NCBI RefSeq assembly: GCF_021403115.1 | Contig: NZ_JAJSSH010000002.1 | Location: forward strand, 372,001 to 436,000 | DNA: 64,000 nucleotides | Reading direction: 5' to 3' | Source: Sphingobium sufflavum | GTDB lineage: Bacteria; Pseudomonadota; Alphaproteobacteria; Sphingomonadales; Sphingomonadaceae | Part shown: positions 57,986 to 64,000 of the stretch, piece after piece | Layout of the letters: every line of letters begins with the position of its first letter | How positions within the stretch are numbered: position 1 is the stretch's first letter | The notes under the pieces: generated by a model | What the model was told of the DNA's origin: nothing | The model's database searches: none | Seen by the model: the letters and a program-made list of their open reading frames with translations, nothing else | Program-made: the position numbers and the translations under genes

Positions 57986-58633
57986 ATGGACGACACTATT
58001 CAGGCCGTACTCGATCATTATCACGCTCGCATCGCGCAGGAACAGGCGCAGCGCGCCGCCCATCCCACCGGCCCCGCCAGCGCCAGTCCCACCGCCACCA
58101 CGACCCTGACCGCGCCCGACCGGGACGAGCGGCTGCTGGCGGTGGGACCGGAGACGGGCCGCCTCATCAACATCATCGCCCGTGCCTTCGACAAGCCCAA
58201 CATCCTCGAAATCGGCACAAGCTATGGCTATTCCGGCATCTGGCTGGCCCATGCCGCGCGCGAATCCGGCGGGCGGCTGACCACGCTGGAGCTACAGGAC
58301 TATAAGGCCGCCTATGCCCGCGAGCAGTCGGAGAAGGCCGGCCTTGCCGACTATGTCGATTTTCAGGTCGGCGACGCACTGGCCCTGATCGACGCGCTGC
58401 CGCACGGCATCGACTTCGTGCTGCTGGACCTGTGGAAAGACCTGTACACGCCCTGCCTCGACGCCTTCTACCCCAAGCTGAATCCGGGGGCGATCATCGT
58501 GGCGGACAATATCAACAGGCCGGGCGGGCCGGGGATCGAGGCCTATCTCAAGGCGCTGCGTACCAAGAAGGGGATCAGCAGCCTGTTGCTGCCGGTGGGC
58601 ACCGGGATCGAGGTCAGCCGATACGACCCCTGA
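57986..58633 (+). CDS. Class I SAM-dependent O-methyltransferase
   Basis: 215 residues from MDDTIQAVLDHYHARI, with GGAG 6 nt upstream; an ATG four codons earlier is an alternative. The SAM-binding motif I is LEIGTSYGYSGIW (74-86), with acidic residues in TTLELQ (motif II region) and DFVLLDLWKD, and VADNINRPGG in the CCoAOMT-type position. Belongs to the O-methyltransferase family 3 (catechol/caffeoyl-CoA-like). The substrate is not evident. Followed by a perfect hairpin. Confidence 0.9.
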   Translation: MDDTIQAVLDHYHARIAQEQAQRAAHPTGPASASPTATTTLTAPDRDERLLAVGPETGRLINIIARAFDKPNILEIGTSYGYSGIWLAHAARESGGRLTTLELQDYKAAYAREQSEKAGLADYVDFQVGDALALIDALPHGIDFVLLDLWKDLYTPCLDAFYPKLNPGAIIVADNINRPGGPGIEAYLKALRTKKGISSLLLPVGTGIEVSRYDP

Positions 58634-58655
58634 CGTCCCACGCCGATCCCGCGCG

Positions 58656-58689
58656 GGGAGAGGGGCGGCTATGGGTCCGCCCCTCTCCC
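58656..58689. terminator. Bidirectional terminator hairpin
   Basis: A perfect 13-bp stem (58656-58668 with 58677-58689) and 8-nt loop between the convergent methyltransferase and MipA genes, without a T-run. Confidence 0.65.
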
Positions 58690-58736
58690 GTCATCAACCT
58701 GTCAAGGACGGTCCGGCCATCAAGCGGAACAGGCCG

Positions 58737-59588
58737 TCAGAAGGTGAAGCCGAGGCCGATGGCGCCGGTGAACTGGTCCGGCGAACCGCGATCCGCCACG
58801 ACCGGCGAGCGTTCGAAATTGCCCAGCATCCGCGAGTAATTGACGCCCGCGAAGATGGCGAAGCCGCCATTGGTCAGGTCGCCGTCCAGATCATAGGCGC
58901 CGATCAGGCCCGCGCCGACATTCTTGAACCCGGCGCGCGCCTGATAGGGGCGCAGGCCCGACGCCTGGCTTCCCGCCGGGGTTACGCTGTAATAATAGCG
59001 CGCATATTTGTCGTCGACATGCTCCGCCGAGATGGAGAGGGCGACGAAGCTGCCCTGGCTGAGCGGTGTCTGGAAAGTGGCGGTCGGCGCGATCACGAAC
59101 CCTTCATGCGCGCCCGCCACGTCGCCGCGCACGTCGACGCTGAAGGTCAGGCTGTCATAGGGATTGGTGATGCGGTTGATGCTGAAACCGACATTGCCGC
59201 CGACCTCGACCGCCACGTCCTTCTTGCCCAGCGCGAAGACGGCGGGATCCTTGATCTGGCGATTGCGGTCGAAGCGGGTGCGCACGACCGGGCCGAATTG
59301 CAGGCTGAGCTTCGCATCCTTGGGATCGTTGATGAAGTCGAGCGCGAGGCCCGCCGGGCGCGCCGCGATGCCGACCCCCGCGACCCGGCCCATCACGGCG
59401 GCGGCGGGAAAGGCGACATAATCGTCCGATCCCTCATAGCTGGGACCGAAGGCCCCGCCCGCGCCGATGGTGAGATAATCGCCGTCGAAGATCGAGGTCT
59501 GCGGCGGCGTATCCTGCGCCAGCGCGGGAGCGGATGAGAGGGCGAGGAGGGCGATGGCGGCCAATGCGCGCGGGGTGCGTTTCGTCAT
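58737..59588 (-). CDS. MipA/OmpV family outer-membrane protein
   Basis: 283 residues from MTKRTPRALAAIALLALS, a signal peptide cleaved after APALA. The mature protein begins with YLTIGAGGAFGPSYEGSDDY, the MipA/OmpV hallmark, and ends with LGFTF as a beta-barrel outer-membrane protein should. MipA scaffolds murein hydrolases and synthases in E. coli; many paralogues in Alphaproteobacteria have unknown roles. The longer upstream frame overlaps the divergent gene and lacks a signal peptide. Confidence 0.9.
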   Translation of the reverse strand: MTKRTPRALAAIALLALSSAPALAQDTPPQTSIFDGDYLTIGAGGAFGPSYEGSDDYVAFPAAAVMGRVAGVGIAARPAGLALDFINDPKDAKLSLQFGPVVRTRFDRNRQIKDPAVFALGKKDVAVEVGGNVGFSINRITNPYDSLTFSVDVRGDVAGAHEGFVIAPTATFQTPLSQGSFVALSISAEHVDDKYARYYYSVTPAGSQASGLRPYQARAGFKNVGAGLIGAYDLDGDLTNGGFAIFAGVNYSRMLGNFERSPVVADRGSPDQFTGAIGLGFTF

Positions 59589-59806
59589 GGCGGGGAAACC
59601 CGGCGTCATGGATTTGGTTGCGGGGGCGATACACGGTTGGGCGAGGGATGTGGCGATTGGGCAACAGTGGGTCGGGGGCATGTCCGGGGCAGGGCGGCGG
59701 GCGCGGTCAGGCATGGGAGGTGTGGCCCGAGGATCATTAGACTTGACCGCAGCAGGCCATGGCTGACACCCTGCGGACAAGAGCGGCGACGGCAGGGAGA
59801 GGCGGC

Positions 59807-60334
59807 ATGGACGCTGTAAAGACTGTAATGGCCGGGTTGCTGATGGTCGGACCGTCGGCGGTCCCCGCGCAGCAGATGCTGCATATCCCCGTCAAGGGCG
59901 CCATCCAGTCCGTGCCCGTTTCGACAGGGCGGCCCAGCGCACCATCCGACACGGCCGTCCAGATTTCCAGAGAAAGGCGAAAGCATGGGAAGGTCTATGC
60001 CCTTGGCCCCACGAACGACTGTTCGGACCGGCGGGCCATCGTGCAGTTCGTCGTGAAATACCCGATTGCGACCTGTCATGCCTGGGCCTTTCGGATGACG
60101 ACATCCGCCGGTGACATGACCTTCGTGGATTTTTTCATACAGGTTGAGGATGCGCCGTTCCTGAGCAATCCGTTGCCCTTCGGCCTTATTGATCCGATCG
60201 AGATCGACCTTTCCATGATCGAGGAAGGGCCGTCCTTCGTGACGGGGACGATGCATTTCACGCCTGCGCGATTGGGTAAGGACAGCATCAACATCATTAC
60301 ATCCTTCGAGCCGGAAGGCTTGAGAGGAGGGTGA
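59807..60334 (+). CDS. Hypothetical secreted protein
   Basis: 175 residues from MDAVKTVMAGLLMVGPSAVPAQQ, a probable signal peptide preceded by AGGGAGAGG. The mature part has a cysteine pair (TNDCSDR and ATCHAWAF), FRMTTSAGDMTFVDFFIQVED, and TFHFTP-type strands, with no family that I recognise. Codon use is less biased than in neighbours. It is divergent from mipA and separated from the DNA-repair cassette by about 210 bp. It could be an accessory or recently acquired gene. Confidence 0.65.
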   Translation: MDAVKTVMAGLLMVGPSAVPAQQMLHIPVKGAIQSVPVSTGRPSAPSDTAVQISRERRKHGKVYALGPTNDCSDRRAIVQFVVKYPIATCHAWAFRMTTSAGDMTFVDFFIQVEDAPFLSNPLPFGLIDPIEIDLSMIEEGPSFVTGTMHFTPARLGKDSINIITSFEPEGLRGG

Positions 60335-60545
60335 TGCCCGTTGCCTTTCCGAGAGGGATGCGTTCGTTGGCAGGCTTCTGTCCGGGGGCTGGCTTTCTTG
60401 TTCAGACGATGCGTGACGGCATGACGAGGGTGGGAGTGCACGGTGAGGGCGGCGCGCGCTGGCCGCCATGGCGGTCGTGGCGCGTGTTAGCCGCTTCGTT
60501 GCACCCCGACGCCTCATTCCGCTCGCCTCTGCCCGCGCGCGGCGG

Positions 60546-61997
60546 TCATGCCGCGGCCAGCGCCTTTCGCAAATCGCGCACCATGCGGTCCCGTTCGATG
60601 TCGCGGGCCTGTGCGTCGGGGAGGCGGAGCAGGTAGCTGGGGTGAACGGTGGCGAGGAGGCGGCGGTCCTGCCACGGCAACAGGTCGCCGCGCACCGGGG
60701 CCAGCGCCTGCTTTCGGCCAGACAGGGCGTGCAGCGCGGTCGCGCCCAGAGCAACGACGATGGTCGGGTTGACCAGCCGTATCTCCTCCGCCAGCCACCA
60801 GCGATAATGGGCGATGTCGCCCGCATTGGGGGTGGCGTGCAGCCGCCGCTTGCCCTGCGACGTAAACTTGAACCGTTTGACCGCATTGGTGAGGAAGGCG
60901 CTGGCGCGGTCGATCCCGGCCTCCGCCAGGCAGGCGTCCAGCACCTGGCCGGCGGGACCGACGAAGGGGCGACCGGCCTTGTCCTCCTGCTCGCCCGGCT
61001 GTTCGCCGACCAACAGGATGGTGGCGGATGGCAATCCTTCGCCCGGCACGACATGGCTGGAGAAACCCGGCGATGGGGGCGTGTCCTCGGCGGCGAGCGC
61101 GGCGTAGAGGGCGGTCAGGCTCTCGAACCGGCGACCCCCCGGCTCGGCCGGGGCGAACAGGTCGGCCTCGCTGCGAACCGTCTCCACCATGGCGTCGACC
61201 CGTGTCTCTGCGCGGCGGATCAGTTCCGGGATGAGCGCGCTTTCCGGCAGGTTGCGCCAGTAGCGCACCGGCATCTCCTTCTTCATCATCGCCACCTTGA
61301 CGCGGGCGGGGTTGAAGATGCTGGCGTAATAGGCGCGCCATTCCGCCTCCACCGCGTCGCCGCCCGGCACGTCGGCGGGGGTGCCGCCCGGCCCCTCGCG
61401 CAGGGTCGCGCCGTCCCAGCCGATACTGACCTGCGGCGTGACGATCAGCCAGTCCATGCCCGCGAACCGATTGCGGAAAAAGCCCGCGACGGCGCGACCG
61501 ATATGATGGTCCGGCTCGAACCATGCGGCGAACCGTTCGCGCCCGTCCGCCTCGCCCACTTTGCGGAAGCGGACGAAGGCGTGCATCTTGTGCAGGTCGC
61601 GTCGCACCGATTTGGCGAGGGCGGCGAGCGCGATCATGTCCGGGTCGGCGGGGTCGAGGTGCAGCCGGGGCCGCTCGCGCAGCCGCCACAGGGTGCGATA
61701 GGCAAGGGCGAACCGCCCCGGCGCGCGGTGCAGCAGGGCGTGGCGGAGGAGGTGGAGGAGGGCGCGGGGGACCGGCTGCGCCATGGTCGTCACGGGCGCG
61801 GGCAGGGGTTGCGCGACGGCGAACAGGTCCGCCATGCCCGTCCCCGCCACGGTCCAGTCGATACGGTCGGGCGGGATCGCCGCCGCCAGCAGGGCGCGCG
61901 CCGCATCCCGCCAGCCGGTGAAATCATCGGGGGCGGCCAGCGTGACGGGCAGGATTGCCGGCGGGGTCAGGGGCAGGTGCACGGGGGCGGAGCGCAT
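60546..61997 (-). CDS. DUF4130-UdgX fusion: uracil-DNA binding/excising repair protein
   Basis: 483 residues from MRSAPVHLPL. The N-terminal part (about 20-240) matches DUF4130 (TIGR03915-type DNA-metabolism protein). The C-terminal domain (from ~320) is a UdgX-type family 4-like uracil-DNA glycosylase: GEQPGEQED (331-339), PFVGPAGQ, the distinctive loop KRRLH (383-387), and HPSYLLR. In characterised UdgX the loop histidine (here His387) becomes covalently linked to the abasic site after uracil excision. The ATG is 2 nt after the stop of the radical SAM gene, so the two are translationally coupled. An in-frame upstream frame lies inside that gene. Confidence 0.9.
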   Translation of the reverse strand: MRSAPVHLPLTPPAILPVTLAAPDDFTGWRDAARALLAAAIPPDRIDWTVAGTGMADLFAVAQPLPAPVTTMAQPVPRALLHLLRHALLHRAPGRFALAYRTLWRLRERPRLHLDPADPDMIALAALAKSVRRDLHKMHAFVRFRKVGEADGRERFAAWFEPDHHIGRAVAGFFRNRFAGMDWLIVTPQVSIGWDGATLREGPGGTPADVPGGDAVEAEWRAYYASIFNPARVKVAMMKKEMPVRYWRNLPESALIPELIRRAETRVDAMVETVRSEADLFAPAEPGGRRFESLTALYAALAAEDTPPSPGFSSHVVPGEGLPSATILLVGEQPGEQEDKAGRPFVGPAGQVLDACLAEAGIDRASAFLTNAVKRFKFTSQGKRRLHATPNAGDIAHYRWWLAEEIRLVNPTIVVALGATALHALSGRKQALAPVRGDLLPWQDRRLLATVHPSYLLRLPDAQARDIERDRMVRDLRKALAAA

Positions 61998-61999
61998 GG

Positions 62000-63247
62000 T
62001 CAGGTCGTGAAGAGGGACAATTGCGCGGGCGGCTTTGCCGGGACGATCCGCGCCTTCAGGTCCGCGCGGTCGAGCAGACCGACGGGCCGCCAGTCCGCCG
62101 CCTCGATAAAGGGGCGGATCGCGCGCAGCGAGCGGCACAGGCGGGCCACATCGTCCAGCCGCAGGCGGCGGTGCCGCCGCGCCGCGATCAGCCGGTCCAC
62201 CACCCGCGCGCCCAGCCCCGGCACGCGCAACAGGCTTTCCCGCGGGGCGCGGTTGACGTCCACGGGGAACATCTCGCGCCGCTCGATGGCCCAGGCCAGC
62301 TTTGGGTCCATGTCCAGCGCCAGATGGCCGCCCTGCATGGTCGCGCTGATCTCCTCCACCGAAAAGCCATAGAAGCGCAGCAGCCAGTCGGCCTGATACA
62401 GACGATGCTCACGCAGCAGGGGCGGCGGCTGGGCCGGCAGGGAGCGGCTGGCGTCGGGGATGGGGGAGAAGGCGGAATAATAGACCCGCCGCAACCCATA
62501 GCGTCCATAGAGGGCGCTGCTCGTCCGCAGCATATGGTCGTCGTTGGAGGCGTCCGCGCCGACGATGATCTGCGTGCTCTGCCCGGCGGGGGCGAACACG
62601 GGCGCTTTTTTCGAGGTTCGCCGCTCCGCCTTCGCGTCGCCGATGCGGGCGCCCAGATGCGCCATGGTCCGGCGGATGCGCGCGCCATCCTTTTCCGGGG
62701 CGAGTGCGGCGATGCCATCGTCGGTGGGCAGTTCGAGGTTGATCGACAGGCGGTCGGCATAGCGGCCCGCCCGCGCGATCAGGTCCGCGTCGCCCTCCGG
62801 TATCGTCTTGAGGTGGATATAGCCGCGGAAGCCATGCTCCTCCCGCAGGCGCCGGGCGACCTCCACGATCTGCTCCATCGTGTAGTCGGGGCTGCGCACG
62901 ATGCCGGAGGAGAGGAACAGCCCCTCGATATAGTTGCGCTTGTAGAAGTCGAGGGTCAGGTCGACCACCTCCTGCACCGTGAACGCCGCCCGCCGCACGT
63001 TGGAGGAGGAGCGGTTGATGCAATAAGTGCATTCGAACATGCACTGGTTTGTCATCAATATCTTGAGCAGCGAGATGCAGCGGCCGTCCGGCGCATAGCT
63101 GTGGCAGATGCCCATGCCGGTGGTGGAGCCGATGCCGCCGCTGTCCCGTGAATCCCGTTTCGTCGCGCCGCTGGACGCGCAGGACGCGTCATATTTCGCG
63201 GCGTCGGCCAGAATGGCGAGTTTTTCGAGACGGGTGAGTTTGGCCAT
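62000..63247 (-). CDS. Putative DNA modification/repair radical SAM protein
   Basis: 415 residues. The radical SAM cluster is CMFECTYC (Cys69, 73, 76), preceded by the family signature GMGICHSYAPDGRC. The C-terminal region ends with helix-hairpin-helix-like segments (LLRVPGLGARVVDRLIAARR), suggesting DNA contact. This is the TIGR03916-type protein that occurs together with DUF4130/UdgX genes; its chemistry is not known. It heads a two-gene unit directly behind a LexA-type box at 63250-63264. The start MAKLTRLEKLAILADAAKY agrees with family starts. Confidence 0.93.
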   Translation of the reverse strand: MAKLTRLEKLAILADAAKYDASCASSGATKRDSRDSGGIGSTTGMGICHSYAPDGRCISLLKILMTNQCMFECTYCINRSSSNVRRAAFTVQEVVDLTLDFYKRNYIEGLFLSSGIVRSPDYTMEQIVEVARRLREEHGFRGYIHLKTIPEGDADLIARAGRYADRLSINLELPTDDGIAALAPEKDGARIRRTMAHLGARIGDAKAERRTSKKAPVFAPAGQSTQIIVGADASNDDHMLRTSSALYGRYGLRRVYYSAFSPIPDASRSLPAQPPPLLREHRLYQADWLLRFYGFSVEEISATMQGGHLALDMDPKLAWAIERREMFPVDVNRAPRESLLRVPGLGARVVDRLIAARRHRRLRLDDVARLCRSLRAIRPFIEAADWRPVGLLDRADLKARIVPAKPPAQLSLFTT

Positions 63248-63249
63248 AT

Positions 63250-63264
63250 GTTCACTGTATGTTC
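63250..63264 (-). promoter_or_regulatory. LexA (SOS) box upstream of the DNA-repair cassette
   Basis: GTTC-ACTGTAT-GTTC on the plus strand (GAAC-N7-GAAC on the minus strand) is an exact match to the alphaproteobacterial LexA consensus. It ends 3 bp before the ATG of the radical SAM gene, so it overlaps the transcription or translation start region and suggests a short-leader or leaderless mRNA. Confidence 0.7.
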
Positions 63265-63352
63265 CGAAGAGCGGAGCGTGGCAATGGCGATGCGATGAAC
63301 GGTGTTGGAGGGGAGGGACTATCCGTCGCCGCGTATTGACGGCTGACGCCGG

Positions 63353-63784
63353 TCAGACGAACAGGTCGATGACCTCCGCTTCGGGAAAGGCGCTTTTCAC
63401 CAGCAGGGAGCGGTGACAGCAGGCGGGGCTGCGTTCGAAACAGAGGAGGGCGGTGGGCGCCTCCGCCGCGCGGTCAGCCAGTTGGGCGGCCCGTACGAGG
63501 GCTTCGGGAAGATCGAGTTGCGCGGCATAGATGCGCGACAGGGTGGCGAGGTCGCCCTTGCGCGCGGCCTCTCGTCCGGCGGGGGGCGTGCCGAGCGCCT
63601 TGTAGCCGACATAGTCGATCCCGGCCTCCTTCAGGCCGGCGGCGAGGATATTCTTGGAGAAGCCGGGACGCCGCGACAGCGGAACCGCTCGCACGTCGGC
63701 GAGCAAAGTGACGCCGGCGTGTTGCAACCGTTCGATGAAGGCGGCCTGCGTGACGCCCTCATAGCCGATGGTGAAGATGCGCAT
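63353..63784 (-). CDS. DUF488 family protein
   Basis: 143 residues. MRIFTIGYEGVTQAAFIERL at the start, LLADVRAVPLSRRPGFSKN, and the late LLCFERSPACCHRSLL are the DUF488 hallmarks, including the conserved Arg and Cys residues. Function is unproven; family members sit beside DNA-repair and toxin genes and have been proposed to act on nucleotides. It follows the repair cassette on the same strand, upstream of it by 105 bp. Confidence 0.88.
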   Translation of the reverse strand: MRIFTIGYEGVTQAAFIERLQHAGVTLLADVRAVPLSRRPGFSKNILAAGLKEAGIDYVGYKALGTPPAGREAARKGDLATLSRIYAAQLDLPEALVRAAQLADRAAEAPTALLCFERSPACCHRSLLVKSAFPEAEVIDLFV

Positions 63785-63829
63785 GACGCAAAGGCAGGGC
63801 GGATGGACGCCCTACCCGAATCCTGTGAG

Positions 63830-64000
63830 TCAGGCCGCCAGATGCAGCGGGTCGGCCCGCGTCATCAGCGCCTTGGTCGCGCGGATGCACTGCTCAAGGC
63901 TCGGCCCCGCCAGATCATAGCTTGCGCCGTCGGACAGGATCACCCGCAACTCCCACAGCGTATCGCGCGCGATGCAGGAGTCGCGGTCGCGCGGGTCGAG
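63830..64000 (-). CDS. Hypothetical protein, C-terminal end (cut by window edge)
   Basis: The last 56 codons of a minus-strand gene, ending TRADPLHLAA. Visible are DTLWELRVILSDGASYDLAG and SLEQCIRATKALM, a mixed strand-helix pattern. No family recognised. The reading frame is supported by codon use and by lying between DUF488 and the edge. Confidence 0.55.
   Translation of the reverse strand, partial: LDPRDRDSCIARDTLWELRVILSDGASYDLAGPSLEQCIRATKALMTRADPLHLAA

Overview
The window is GC-rich, densely coded chromosomal DNA, most likely from a sphingomonad (Alphaproteobacteria, Sphingomonadaceae such as Sphingobium or Sphingomonas). The protein repertoire fits this: a TonB receptor beside a TPR/2OG-oxygenase protein, MipA/OmpV and DUF481 outer-membrane proteins, a NaAtm1-like ABC exporter, a two-domain glycine-rich cold-shock protein, and HisZ. 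So do the regulatory signals: a GTTC-N7-GTTC LexA box, TTAA-N7-TTAA CtrA-type sites and the serC-serA leader context. I see no prophage, intact insertion sequence, CRISPR array, rRNA or tRNA. The content is mostly core housekeeping genes, with interest concentrated in intergenic structures and a few poorly characterised genes. Layout: 1-3374 holds mutS-glnD (minus, glnD cut by the window edge). 3577-5841 is the malic enzyme maeB. 5973-9782 is a run of minus-strand genes (small secreted protein, SDR, DUF4188, LOG family, extensin-like lipoprotein). 10027-14114 is the serine and histidine block serC, serA, hisZ. 14176-16877 holds an L,D-transpeptidase, a small lipoprotein and a PEP-mutase/isocitrate-lyase-like enzyme (minus). 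17009-20096 holds an Atm1-type exporter and hemW. 20137-23568 holds a glycosyltransferase, a Crp/Fnr regulator and murA. 24090-29617 holds an alpha/beta hydrolase, an HhH membrane protein, purD and xseA starting head to head on one CATG, and an M23 lipoprotein. 30017-36898 holds a TonB receptor facing a TPR/2OG oxygenase, then clpB. 37197-40495 holds an M16 protease and a small protein. 40731-45213 is the minus-strand cluster rnd-lptC-lptA-lptB-(small ORF)-rpoN. 45468-50901 holds the cold-shock protein, chaA, dps, a GDT1-like membrane protein, a small protein, rpmG and a DUF985 cupin. 50940-57613 holds a DUF481 protein, OsmC, a PNPOx-like protein, PhnA, a secreted gluzincin-TPR protein and thiC with its TPP riboswitch. 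57986-64000 holds an O-methyltransferase, MipA, an unknown secreted protein and a two-gene DNA-repair cassette (radical SAM protein plus DUF4130-UdgX), then DUF488 and a truncated gene. How the genes work together: several neighbours form functional units. mutS-glnD has a 4-nt gap. serC-serA catalyse consecutive steps of serine synthesis. lptC-lptA-lptB supply the periplasmic and cytoplasmic parts of LPS export. The radical SAM and UdgX genes are 2 nt apart and sit behind an SOS-type LexA box. Envelope maintenance is a recurring theme (L,D-transpeptidase, extensin-like M15-type protein, M23, MurA, Lpt, MipA, DUF481). The strongest non-routine signals are the LexA box on the repair cassette, a GTGA-coupled minisatellite ORF between lptB and rpoN, an orphan intrinsic terminator with a five-codon mini-ORF before rpmG, a perfect 19-bp AT-rich palindrome at 46735-46777, and a dispersed intergenic repeat with three copies here.
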